NCBI GenBank assembly: GCA_017302435.1
Contig: JAFLDL010000004.1
Coordinates: 90,161-154,160 of the forward strand
DNA from: Candidatus Accumulibacter necessarius
GTDB lineage: Bacteria > Pseudomonadota > Gammaproteobacteria > Burkholderiales > Rhodocyclaceae
DNA: 64,000 nt
Reading direction: 5' to 3'
Below the pieces are notes generated by a model that did not search any database, was not told the DNA's origin, and saw only the letters and a program-made list of their open reading frames with translations. The translations under genes were made by a program, and so were the position numbers. This document shows positions 28,446 to 36,748 of the stretch, one piece after another (position 1 is the first letter of the stretch; every line of letters begins with the position of its first letter).

Positions 28446-29294
28446 ATGGCAGCACTCGACACAAGACAACTCAGCCCGACCGAGGCCTTCTTTCGCGACC
28501 TTGCGGAGAAGGTGAAAGGCCCGGCCGGCGCGCTCGAAGGCAAGAAGGCGCTGATCATCGGAATCGCCAACAACCAGTCCATTGCCTACGGCTGCGCGCT
28601 CGCTTTCCGCGCCATGGGCGCCAGCGTCGCGATGACCTACCTCAACGACAAGAGCAAACCGTACACCCAGGCACTCGCCGACCACCTGGGCGTCGACCCG
28701 GCGCTGTATCTCCCCTGCGACGTGCGCATACCCGGACAACTCGAAGCGGTTTTCGCAGCGATCGAGAAAACCTGGGGCCGCCTCGACATCGCCCTGCACT
28801 CGATTGCCTTCGCGCCACGAGACGACCTGCATGGCCGCGTCACCGACTGTTCGCGCGACGGTTTCCTGCTGGCCATGGACGTCTCGTGCCACTCGTTCAT
28901 CCGCATGGCGAAACTCGCCGAGCCGCTGATGAAGGATGGCGGATCATTGTTCACCATGAGCTACTACGGTGCCGAGAAGGTGGTCGATCGCTACAACCTC
29001 ATGGGCCCGGTCAAAGCGGCGCTCGAGGCGTCGGCGCGTTACCTCGCCGCCGAACTGGGACCGAAAGGGATTCGGGTGCACCCGATTTCGCCCGGCCCGA
29101 TAAGGACCCGGGCCGCGTCCGGAATCGATCGCTTCGACGAGTTGATGGACATCGCCGCGACGCGCGCCCCGAGCCACATGCTGGCCACCATCGAGGATGT
29201 CGGCATGGCGACGGCCTTCCTCGCTTCCGACTACGCGAAGCTCATCACCGGCCAGACGATGCACATCGACGGCGGCTACCACGTCGTCGGCTGA
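28446..29294 (+). CDS. fabI: Enoyl-[acyl-carrier-protein] reductase, FabI type with N-terminal extension
   Basis: A 282-residue divergent SDR of the FabI family. The nucleotide loop IGIANNQSIAYG, the catalytic Tyr-x6-Lys (YNLMGPVK) and the ISPGPIRTRAASGI loop are all present. FabI is usually ~260 residues; here ~30 residues (MAALDTRQLSPTEAFFRDLA) precede the Rossmann fold. It reduces trans-2-enoyl-ACP or enoyl-CoA with NADH. GAGGAG precedes the ATG. It converges with acetate kinase and MaoC-Pta, an association that suggests an acyl-CoA metabolic rather than bulk fatty acid role (inference). Confidence 0.88.
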   Translation: MAALDTRQLSPTEAFFRDLAEKVKGPAGALEGKKALIIGIANNQSIAYGCALAFRAMGASVAMTYLNDKSKPYTQALADHLGVDPALYLPCDVRIPGQLEAVFAAIEKTWGRLDIALHSIAFAPRDDLHGRVTDCSRDGFLLAMDVSCHSFIRMAKLAEPLMKDGGSLFTMSYYGAEKVVDRYNLMGPVKAALEASARYLAAELGPKGIRVHPISPGPIRTRAASGIDRFDELMDIAATRAPSHMLATIEDVGMATAFLASDYAKLITGQTMHIDGGYHVVG

Positions 29295-29319
29295 AGCGAC
29301 TTCCGGCCAGGCGCGGAAC

Positions 29320-30504
29320 CTACAGGGCCAGCAGCTTGCGCGTGTGACGGGCGATCATCAGCTCTTCGTTGGTCGGCACCACCCACGCTGACGTCCCGCT
29401 GCCGGCGCTGCTGATGCGCGGGCCGGCCAGTTCGTTGGCCGCCTCGTCGATCTTGATGCCGAGCCAGCGCGCCTTCTCGCAAACGAGTTGCCGGATACGC
29501 GCGCTGTTTTCGCCAATCCCGGCGGTGAATACCAGCGCATCAAGGCCGCCGAGCACGGCGGCGAGCGCGCCGAGTTCACGGCTGATGCGGTACACGAAGT
29601 GGTCGATCGCCAGCCGGGCGCGCGGTTCCTCGCTCGCCAGCAGAACGCGCATGTCGTTGCCGATGCCGGACAGGCCGAGCAGGCCCGAGCGCTTGTAGAG
29701 CAGATCCTCGATCTGCTTCGCGCTCATCCCCTCCTGCTGCAGCAGGTAGAGGACGATGCCGGGATCCATGTTGCCCGGCCGCGTCCCCATCAGCAGGCCG
29801 TCGAGGGCGGTGAAGCCCATCGAGCTGCCGACGCTGCGGCCCGCGTGCATCGCGCACATGCTGGCGCCGCTGCCGAGGTGGGCAACCACCACCCGCCCGC
29901 CGGCTACGGCTGGCGCGATACCTGGCAAGGCGGCGGCGATGTACTCGTACGAGAGTCCGTGGAAGCCGTAGCGGCGCACACCCTGCTCGAAATACTCGTA
30001 CGGCAGACCGTAGAACTGCGCGACCCTTTCCTGCGTCTGGTGGAAGGCGGTGTCGAAACAGGCGACCTGCGGCAGTTCCGGCTGCACCTCCTGCACGGCA
30101 CGGATAGCCGCCAGATTGTGCGGCTGATGCAGCGGCGCCAGCGGTATGAAGTCCTCGAGGCGGCGCATCGCCTCCGGCGTCACCAGCAGGGGGGCCGCAT
30201 AGTCCGGGCCGCCATGCACGACGCGGTGACCGACACCTGCCAGCACGCTGCCCTGGAAACGCGAGCGCAACAGTCCGGCGATCCGCTGCAGCGCCTGCGC
30301 ATGGCCGCTGACCTCGCTCTTGTCCCACTGCTCGTCGGCAATCCGCTCGCCGGCGCCATCCTTGACCTTGAGACGCGGCGCGGTGCCGAGCCCCTCGACC
30401 TGGCCGACCGCGACGGCGCGCATCTCCCCCGCCGCAGGCACTGCAAACAGCGAGAACTTGAGGCTCGACGAGCCGGCATTGAGGACCAGAATCAGATTTT
30501 CCAT
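29320..30504 (-). CDS. ackA: Acetate kinase
   Basis: A 394-residue acetate/propionate kinase. The family blocks are visible: LNAGSSSLKFSL at the N-terminus, MGFTALDGLLMGTRPGNMDPG in the middle, and VFTAGIGENSARIR near the C-terminus. It interconverts acetate + ATP and acetyl phosphate + ADP in the cytoplasm. The gap to the upstream MaoC-Pta stop is one base, so the two form one operon for acetate activation or overflow. Length and start are standard. Confidence 0.96.
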   Translation of the reverse strand: MENLILVLNAGSSSLKFSLFAVPAAGEMRAVAVGQVEGLGTAPRLKVKDGAGERIADEQWDKSEVSGHAQALQRIAGLLRSRFQGSVLAGVGHRVVHGGPDYAAPLLVTPEAMRRLEDFIPLAPLHQPHNLAAIRAVQEVQPELPQVACFDTAFHQTQERVAQFYGLPYEYFEQGVRRYGFHGLSYEYIAAALPGIAPAVAGGRVVVAHLGSGASMCAMHAGRSVGSSMGFTALDGLLMGTRPGNMDPGIVLYLLQQEGMSAKQIEDLLYKRSGLLGLSGIGNDMRVLLASEEPRARLAIDHFVYRISRELGALAAVLGGLDALVFTAGIGENSARIRQLVCEKARWLGIKIDEAANELAGPRISSAGSGTSAWVVPTNEELMIARHTRKLLAL

Positions 30505-30505
30505 C

Positions 30506-31918
30506 TCACGCTCCTGCCTTGATCGGGGACTGAGCCGCCGCGGCGGTGGCCATCAGGACGGCGACCGCGCACGAGGCGAGCTTGGTGCGCCGGTTGTCGG
30601 CACGGCTGGTGAGGATGATCGGCACCCGTGCGCCGAGGACGACGCCGGCACCATCGGCATTACTCATGAAAGTCAGTTGCTTGGCAAGGATGTTGCCGGC
30701 GGCGAGATCGGGCACGACGACGATATCCGGATCACCTGCAACCGCCGAGTCGATCTTCTTGATCCGTGCCGCTTCCTTGCTGATCGCGTTGTCCAGCGCC
30801 AGCGGGCCATCGAGAATCGCGCCGCTGATCTGGCCACGGTCTGCCATCTTGCACAGCGAGGCGGCGTCGGTGGTGCAGACCATGCGCGAATTGATCGACT
30901 CGACGGCGCAGATGATCGCCACCTTCGGCCGTTCGATGCCCAGGACGTGTGCCAGATCGATCGCGTTCTGACAGATGTCGCGCTTGGTGTCGAGGTCGGG
31001 GGCGATGTTGATCGCCGCGTCGGTGACGATCAGCGGCTTGTGATAAGTCGGCACGTCCATCAGGAAGGCGTGCGTGATCCGCCGCTCTGTGCGCAGCCCG
31101 GTTTCACGGCTGACGACTTCGGCCATCAGTTCATCGGTGTGCAGGCTGCCCTTCATCAACGCCGTCGCCTTGCCGCGGCGAACCAGTTCGACCGCCCGGA
31201 ATGCGGCGGCATGACTGTGCGCGACGTCCTCGATCTGCACGCCGGCGAGGTCGAGGCCGGCCTGCTCGGCGACCGCTCGCAGCCTGGCCAGCGGTCCAAC
31301 CAGGATCGGTTCGATCAACCCCTCGCGTTTCGCCGCCAGGGCAGCAGCGAGCGACGACTCGTCACAGGGATGAACCACCGCGACGGATACGGGTGGCAGT
31401 TGCTGACAGCGTTCGACGAAACGCTCCAGGTTGTCGTGGCTCTGAATCGACACCTGTGCCGCGTCCGGACGTTGCATGCGAATCTTGACCTGTGGCGCGA
31501 TGACCCGCGCCGTGCCGGTCATGATCGTCTCGCCGCGGGCGTTAAGGCCGCGACAGTCGAAAGTGACCCGCCGGCTTGCCGCATCCCTGGCGATGGCGGT
31601 GATCGAGATCGTCACCTTCTCGCCAATCGGCACCGGTGCCAGGAACTCCAGATCCTGCCCCGAGTGTACCGTTCCCGGACCGGGAAGCTGGTTGCCGAGC
31701 AGTCCCGAAACCTGGGCGCCCAGCCACATGCTTTGTGCGCCAAGGTCGGACGGACCAAGCTGTCGGTCGAGTTCGCTGTCGAGCTGGGTCGGGCTGATGT
31801 CGCCGGAAACAGCCGCGAAAAGCTGCACGTCGCGCAAGGTCAGGGTATGCGTGATGGTCGCGGTGTCGCCGATGTTGATTTCGTCGAAGCAATGATTCTG
31901 GAGGATTTCCGAACTCAT
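30506..31918 (-). CDS. Bifunctional MaoC-like / phosphate acetyltransferase fusion
   Basis: 470 residues. Residues ~10-150 are a MaoC/hotdog domain (FDEINIGDTATITHTLT). Residues ~165-465 are a PTA/PTB domain (VAVVHPCDESSLAAAL, ALMKGSLHTDELM, DGPLALDNAISKEAA). The C-terminal half converts acetyl-CoA to acetyl phosphate and partners ackA directly downstream. In (R)-enoyl-CoA hydratases the active site is D-x4-H (as in PhaJ). Here the segment is SGDISPTQLD, with D40 kept but the His replaced by Gln45, so hydratase activity is doubtful. Start ATG 31918. Confidence 0.92.
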   Translation of the reverse strand: MSSEILQNHCFDEINIGDTATITHTLTLRDVQLFAAVSGDISPTQLDSELDRQLGPSDLGAQSMWLGAQVSGLLGNQLPGPGTVHSGQDLEFLAPVPIGEKVTISITAIARDAASRRVTFDCRGLNARGETIMTGTARVIAPQVKIRMQRPDAAQVSIQSHDNLERFVERCQQLPPVSVAVVHPCDESSLAAALAAKREGLIEPILVGPLARLRAVAEQAGLDLAGVQIEDVAHSHAAAFRAVELVRRGKATALMKGSLHTDELMAEVVSRETGLRTERRITHAFLMDVPTYHKPLIVTDAAINIAPDLDTKRDICQNAIDLAHVLGIERPKVAIICAVESINSRMVCTTDAASLCKMADRGQISGAILDGPLALDNAISKEAARIKKIDSAVAGDPDIVVVPDLAAGNILAKQLTFMSNADGAGVVLGARVPIILTSRADNRRTKLASCAVAVLMATAAAAQSPIKAGA

Positions 31919-32156
31919 GATCTGCTCACTGGGATGATGGTGATGGCGTTCTTGGCAATGGACCGCGCCTCGCGCGTGCCTCGCATCATTATAGCGTCGC
32001 CTGTCTGGCGAGTACTGGCAGACGGCCATCCCGCAAATCAGGAGACCGGTGACCAAGCGCGGTTTCTCCCGACCCGGCAGGTTTTCGCTTACCATGGCTT
32101 GGCGACCGAATCCGGCCAACCCTTCCCCCTCATAACAACCATTCGCAGGTAACCAC

Positions 32157-32726
32157 ATGCACAAGACCGTCTTTTCGCAAGTTGCTCAAGCATCCCGGCT
32201 GTTCCTGCTTGCTGTCATCGCAGCCTTGGTGGGCTCGGCAAACGCCATCGCGGCGGACCGTGCAGCGCTCGAACGGGATGCGCACAGTGCCTATCAGAAG
32301 CTGATCACCCGGGTCACTGGGGCAAAAGCCTTGTCCAGGGATGCGGTCGCCGTCCTCGTGTTTCCAAAGATCACCAAGGCCGGTCTCGTCGTCGGCGGCC
32401 AGTACGGAGACGGCGTGCTCTTCAGGGGCGGTCAGGCAGCCGGATACTACAACACCGCCGGCGCTTCGTACGGACTGCAGGCCGGCGCCCAGCAATTTGG
32501 CTATGCCATGTTCTTCATGAATGAGAAGTCATTGAATGCTCTGAATCAGAATGATGGCTTCGAAGTCGGTGTTGGTCCCAGCGTGGTGGTGGTGGACCAG
32601 GGCATGGGCAAGTCGCTGACCACGACGACCGCCAAGGACGACATCTACGCCTTCATCTTCAGCCAGAAGGGCCTGATGGCCGGCATTGGCCTGCAGGGCA
32701 ACAAGATCACCCGGCTGGCCGATTGA
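32157..32726 (+). CDS. SYLF-domain lipid-binding protein (YSC84-like), exported
   Basis: 189 residues. The N-terminus is a Sec signal peptide (LFLLAVIAALVGSANAIA, cleavage near residue 33). The rest is the SYLF/YSC84 domain: AVLVFPKITKAGLVVGGQYG, YYNTAGASYGLQAGAQQFGY, then VGVGPSVVVVDQG. The domain binds phosphoinositides in eukaryotes; in bacteria these are periplasmic or outer membrane proteins of unclear role. It faces the FHA-EAL gene across a short hairpin. Confidence 0.88.
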   Translation: MHKTVFSQVAQASRLFLLAVIAALVGSANAIAADRAALERDAHSAYQKLITRVTGAKALSRDAVAVLVFPKITKAGLVVGGQYGDGVLFRGGQAAGYYNTAGASYGLQAGAQQFGYAMFFMNEKSLNALNQNDGFEVGVGPSVVVVDQGMGKSLTTTTAKDDIYAFIFSQKGLMAGIGLQGNKITRLAD

Positions 32727-32816
32727 TTGCTGGCAGGTTTTTGCGGCCAATTCCAGACGCCTCCCGGCGGCAGGGACTTCTCTGCGGCCGGAGCGGGCCA
32801 GGTGAATCGGCCCAGG

Positions 32817-32838
32817 TCCCGGCTAGGCTAGGCCGGGA
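32817..32838. terminator. Short stem between convergent SYLF and FHA-EAL genes
   Basis: TCCCGGC and GCCGGGA flank an eight-base loop containing the stop codon of the FHA-EAL gene. No T-tract is present, so it is only a possible terminator. Confidence 0.3.
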
Positions 32839-34012
32839 GCTGATCTAGTGGCAGTGGCTTGCCGGTCAGGAAGCCCTGGATGAGCTGGAAGCCCATCTCG
32901 CGGCAAATCTGCGCTTCGGCTTCCTTTTCGATCCCTTCGGCCAGCGGCACCGAGCCAAGCTCCAGGACCAGCTTGACCAGGTCGCGGACGACGTGGCGCT
33001 TGCGTTCGCTGGCCAGGTGAAGGTCGTGCACCAGGCCCATGTCGAACTTGACGAAATGGGCCGGCGCCTCGCCGAGTTCGCTCAAGCGGGCCTGGCCGGC
33101 ACCGAAATCGTCGTAGGCGAAGCGCACGCCGATGTCGCGCAAACGCGCAGCAAACTCGACGAGACGTCTGCTCTCGGTCACCGCGGTTTCGTGGATCTCG
33201 ATCACCAGATCCAGTCCCGGCATCCGTCGCCGCAGATCGGCGAGCGAGGCAAGGAACGCCTTGCTGAACGTTTCGTTCGGGTGCGTGTTGGCGAACAGCG
33301 TGAAACCTTCCAGGCGGGGCGCCAGCGCGTCGATGCTGAAGTTGCGGAAAGCCTCGCTGAGCTCCTCCTCGCGCCCCAGGGCTCTGGCCATTTGAAAAAG
33401 GCGAGCCGGGGAACCGGGCAGCCCGGGGTGATTGGCCCGGCCGAGCAATTCGTAGGCGACGATCCGGCCGCTGGCTGCCTCGACGATGGGCTGGGCTGCG
33501 CCGGACATGCCCTGGCCGGCAAGCAGTTCGTAGAACTGGGACTCGTTCGGCACGAAAAGCTCCGAGAGAGCCAGATCCTGGGGCGCCAGCATGGTGCGCG
33601 CCTCGTCGACGCGGGCAAGCTCCACTCGGCGGATACCCACGCGAAACTCGGCGGGGCCAAAATGCACGACGTCGTTCTCCTTGAGCAGGGACGAGCCTTC
33701 GACGCGCTCGCGGTTTACCGAGCTGCCATTGGTGCTGTTCAGGTCGGTCAGACGGATACGGCCGCTGATGTCGGCCGTCAGCACGGCGTGGTGCCGGCTG
33801 AGGTCGGACGAGGCCACCGTCAGATCGTTGCTTTTGTCGCGCCCGACGCGGAACGGCAGGTGGGTGATGTTGTAGGTGACGTGAGACCCATCCGCGGTAA
33901 TGGACTCAAGGAACCACTGACTGTCCAACTGGATCTTGGACTCGACGAACCACTGACCGTCCAACTCAATCTCCACTGTCAAGTATTGCGCCGCTCGCAT
34001 CGGATCCGGCAT
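32828..34012 (-). CDS. FHA-EAL domain protein (putative c-di-GMP phosphodiesterase)
   Basis: 394 residues, cytoplasmic. An FHA domain spans ~45-130 (LPFRVGRDKSNDLTVASSDL, SRHHAVL, LNSTNGSSVN), which binds phosphothreonine peptides. An EAL domain spans ~165-390: YELLGR (EAL motif as ELL), FANTHPNETF, VIEIHE, AYDDFGAG, FVKFD, AEGIEKEAE and QGF. The metal and catalytic residues all seem kept, so hydrolysis of c-di-GMP is likely. The extreme N-terminus has a doubled 12-residue unit. It would couple Ser/Thr kinase signalling to c-di-GMP. Start ATG 34012 (ATG 34000 possible). Confidence 0.88.
   Translation of the reverse strand: MPDPMRAAQYLTVEIELDGQWFVESKIQLDSQWFLESITADGSHVTYNITHLPFRVGRDKSNDLTVASSDLSRHHAVLTADISGRIRLTDLNSTNGSSVNRERVEGSSLLKENDVVHFGPAEFRVGIRRVELARVDEARTMLAPQDLALSELFVPNESQFYELLAGQGMSGAAQPIVEAASGRIVAYELLGRANHPGLPGSPARLFQMARALGREEELSEAFRNFSIDALAPRLEGFTLFANTHPNETFSKAFLASLADLRRRMPGLDLVIEIHETAVTESRRLVEFAARLRDIGVRFAYDDFGAGQARLSELGEAPAHFVKFDMGLVHDLHLASERKRHVVRDLVKLVLELGSVPLAEGIEKEAEAQICREMGFQLIQGFLTGKPLPLDQLPA
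33911..33966. repeat. Two-copy 36-bp tandem repeat inside the FHA-EAL gene
   Basis: Copies of the same 20-base core lie at 33911-33930 and 33947-33966 and differ at one base. They encode LDGQWFVES and LDSQWFLES, 12 residues apart. This is a recent in-frame duplication in the N-terminal leader of the protein. Confidence 0.8.
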
Positions 34013-34106
34013 TTCGCCCTGTCCGCCGATAGTAGCAGCCCTGGCGCAGATCAGCGCGATGTCTCCCGCAACCGGCCGAGACGGCCGCGGCTCGAAGGGC
34101 AGCGCG

Positions 34107-34724
34107 TCAAAGGACGTAGAACAGGATCGCGAAGTAATGGGCCGCACTGCCGGCCAGCACGAACAGGTGCCAGATACCATGCGCGTGCCTGAGCCGGGTG
34201 TCAAGCGCAAAGAAGATGATCCCGGTCGTGTAGAACACACCGCCCACGGCCAGCCAGGCGAAACCCGCCGTGCCGAGCGCCTGCAGCAGCGGCACCATGG
34301 CCACCACCACCACCCAGCCCATCACGACGTAAATGACCACCGACAGGACTCGCGCCTCGCTCTTCAGCCACAACTCCTGCAGACCACCGACCAGGGCCAG
34401 CCCCCACACCACCGCCAGCAGGGACCAGCCCCAGGGACCGCGCAAGGTGACCAGGCAGAACGGCGTGTAGCTGCCGGCAATCAGCAGATAGATGCTCTGG
34501 TGATCCAGCTTGCGCAGGATGTCCTTGGCGCGCCCGCGAAAGCTGTGGTACAGGGCGGAAAAGCTGTAAAGCAGCACCAGCGTGGCACTGTAGATCGAGA
34601 CGCTGATGATCTTCCACGGGTCGCCAGCCAGCGCCGCGAGCACCACCAGGACGATCGAGCCGGCGGCCGCGAGAACGGCGCCGACCAGATGCGTCCACGC
34701 GTTGAATTTCTCCCCGTAGTACAT
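34107..34724 (-). CDS. trhA: Hemolysin III family membrane protein (TrhA/PAQR-like)
   Basis: A 205-residue protein with seven membrane helices. The family signatures are present: EKFNAWTHLVGAVLA, SALYHSFRGRAKDILRKLDH with its conserved His/Asp, and HAHGIWHLFVLAGSAAHYF. These residues form the metal site seen in PAQR proteins. E. coli TrhA (YqfA) affects membrane energetics and lipid fluidity. It follows btuF by 23 bp and precedes the FHA-EAL gene on the same strand. Confidence 0.92.
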   Translation of the reverse strand: MYYGEKFNAWTHLVGAVLAAAGSIVLVVLAALAGDPWKIISVSIYSATLVLLYSFSALYHSFRGRAKDILRKLDHQSIYLLIAGSYTPFCLVTLRGPWGWSLLAVVWGLALVGGLQELWLKSEARVLSVVIYVVMGWVVVVAMVPLLQALGTAGFAWLAVGGVFYTTGIIFFALDTRLRHAHGIWHLFVLAGSAAHYFAILFYVL

Positions 34725-34747
34725 ATCAGAGCGTGGTCAACCCGGGG

Positions 34748-35644
34748 TCATTCAGCGGGCCGGCGGCTGCGCGCCGTTTCGAGGTGCTGGCAGAGGCGCT
34801 CGGCGCCCTCGAGCAACCGCGGCGTGTGGCGCTGGATCAGGTCGGGCGGCACAAAAAAGAGGTTGCCGCGGGCGACGGCAGTGATCGAGGTCCAGCGCCG
34901 CCAGTCATCGAGCCACTCGGGGCGCGCCTCGTCCATGCCGCTGGCGACGATGGCCTCGGGGTTGGCAGCAATGACCGCTTCGACCGTCACCGTCGGCGCC
35001 ATCGTCGATAACTGGCCGAAAACGTTGTTGCCGCCGCACAGGTGGATGACGTCGGAGATGATCTGCCTGCCGCCAACGGTCATCAGTGGCTGCTTCCAGA
35101 TCTGGTAGAAAGTGCGGACCGATGGCCGGCTGCCGTAGCGCTTGTGCAGGCCTGCCAGGCGCTGACGAAAACTTTCGGCGGCGCTCCTGGCGACTGCTGC
35201 GCTGCCGGCCAGCGCCCCGAGGCGCTCGATCTCGCCGGCCACGTCGGCGATCTGATTGGGCTGCGAGAGGTAGATCGGAATCCCCAGGCCGCGCAAGCGG
35301 TCGAGGTGCGCCGCGGCGTTGCCGCTCTGCCAGGCAACGATCAGGTCTGGCCGCAGAGCCGTGATTCGCTCGAGGTCGATCCGGGAGTAGCCCCCGACAC
35401 GCGTGATCCGGCTCGCCGCCGGGGGGTACTCGCTGTACTCGACGGTGCCGACGATGCGCTCGCCGGCACCGGCAGCGAACAGCGTCTCGGTCAGATGCGG
35501 CGCCAGGCTGACGATGCGTTTCGCCGGTTGCGCGAGGCGGATCATCGCACCGGAATCGTCGGTGACGCTGACCTCGGCGTGAACCGGCTGGCCGGCAGCC
35601 AGCAACCAGACGACGAGGAGTTGCCTGAAGAGCGAGCAATGCAT
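34748..35644 (-). CDS. btuF: Cobalamin-binding periplasmic protein (BtuF type)
   Basis: 298 residues with a Sec signal peptide (LLVVWLLAAGQPVHA, cut near residue 23). The mature part is a class III substrate-binding protein: RIVSLAPHLTETLFAAGAG, PDLIVAWQSGN, GGNNVFGQL. It should deliver vitamin B12 or cobinamide to BtuCD, whose genes are not in the window. It lies 113 bp after cbiB on the same strand, in the cobalamin region. No cobalamin riboswitch is evident upstream. Confidence 0.9.
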   Translation of the reverse strand: MHCSLFRQLLVVWLLAAGQPVHAEVSVTDDSGAMIRLAQPAKRIVSLAPHLTETLFAAGAGERIVGTVEYSEYPPAASRITRVGGYSRIDLERITALRPDLIVAWQSGNAAAHLDRLRGLGIPIYLSQPNQIADVAGEIERLGALAGSAAVARSAAESFRQRLAGLHKRYGSRPSVRTFYQIWKQPLMTVGGRQIISDVIHLCGGNNVFGQLSTMAPTVTVEAVIAANPEAIVASGMDEARPEWLDDWRRWTSITAVARGNLFFVPPDLIQRHTPRLLEGAERLCQHLETARSRRPAE

Positions 35645-35757
35645 GTCAGGGAATCCGGTTCGCCAGTGCGTTGCGGCACCGCCCCGCAGCCGGCCTGCCG
35701 GGCAGACCGTGCGTCGGAAACTGCCGGTTCGGCAGCGCGCGGCCGGTGAGATGTTCG

Positions 35758-36714
35758 TCAGGCACGGAGCAGTCCCCAGCAGAGCAGTGCCGACAGCCAC
35801 AGCCAAAGGCTGCGGCGAACGAGCGTCAGCGCCCGCCCTATGTCCTCGGCAGACGCCGGTCGCCCTTCGCCGAGCGGCGGTCGGGACTCGACGCGACCGT
35901 GGTAGACCGCTGGACCACCCAGGGCAAGGCCGAGGCTGCCGGCCCCGGCCGACATCACCGGACCGGCGTTCGGGCTCTTCCAGCGCGGCGCCTGCTGCCG
36001 CCAACAGCGCAGCGCCGTGCGCGTGCTGCCGCACAGGGCGTAGGACAGCGCGGTGAGACGCGCCGGGACAAGATTCAGCAAGTCGTCGAGGCGCGCGGCA
36101 GCCCAGCCAAAGTCGGCAAAGCGCTGGTCGCGGTAACCCCACATCGCGTCGAGCGTGTTGGCCAGGCGGAAAAGAACCGCGCCCGGTCCGCCAAGCAGCG
36201 CGAACCAGAAGAGCGCACCGAAGATGGCATCGTTGCCGTTCTCCAGCGTCGATTCGATGCAGGCGCCAGCGACACCGGCGGCATCGAGTTCTTCGGTCTG
36301 GCGCGAGACCATCCAGCCGACGTGCTGGCGCGCCACAACCAGATCACCGCGTGCCAGATCGTCGGCGACGCGCCGGGCGTGCTCGCCCAGGCTGCGACCA
36401 CCCAGCGCCAGATAGAGCAGGATGGCGTCGATGATCCCGCCAGGCAGACCCGGTGGGATCGCCCAGAGAGCCAGCGCCAGCCAGGGCAGGATGAGCAGCG
36501 ACCAAGCCAGCAAACCGCGCAGGCGACGCTGCTGACCGGTGTTGAGGATCCGCTCGCAGGCCTCGGCAAGGAAACCGAAACCGACCAGAGGATGCCAGCA
36601 CCGCGGCTCGCCGAGCAGCCGGTCAAGGCCGGCACCGGTCACCGCCGCCAGCGACAGAATCAGCGCAGTCGACGTTTCGGCAGCGAGTGGGAGTGAAGAA
36701 AGCACAGTGGGCAT
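35758..36714 (-). CDS. cbiB: Adenosylcobinamide-phosphate synthase CbiB/CobD
   Basis: A 318-residue membrane protein that attaches the aminopropanol(-phosphate) arm to adenosylcobyric acid. The signatures LDRLLGEPRCWHPLVGFG, STLENGNDAIFGALFWF and NTLDAMWGYRDQRFADFGW are typical. The order is divergent with cobQ (34 bp between the starts), whose product cobyric acid is its substrate. Start ATG 36714. Confidence 0.95.
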   Translation of the reverse strand: MPTVLSSLPLAAETSTALILSLAAVTGAGLDRLLGEPRCWHPLVGFGFLAEACERILNTGQQRRLRGLLAWSLLILPWLALALWAIPPGLPGGIIDAILLYLALGGRSLGEHARRVADDLARGDLVVARQHVGWMVSRQTEELDAAGVAGACIESTLENGNDAIFGALFWFALLGGPGAVLFRLANTLDAMWGYRDQRFADFGWAAARLDDLLNLVPARLTALSYALCGSTRTALRCWRQQAPRWKSPNAGPVMSAGAGSLGLALGGPAVYHGRVESRPPLGEGRPASAEDIGRALTLVRRSLWLWLSALLCWGLLRA

Positions 36715-36748
36715 GCGACAATCGGGTTGAACGAATCCGGATTCTACG

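Noticed and set aside
27794-29347. A 517-codon plus-strand frame across fabI
   Set aside because: It is a shifted frame of the FabI-like gene with basic, low-complexity translation.
30320-32152. A 610-codon plus-strand frame
   Set aside because: Antisense shadow of ackA and MaoC-Pta.
36715-36748. Cobalamin riboswitch before cbiB/cobQ
   Set aside because: Only 34 bases separate the starts, too short for the element, and no B12-box-like sequence was seen.
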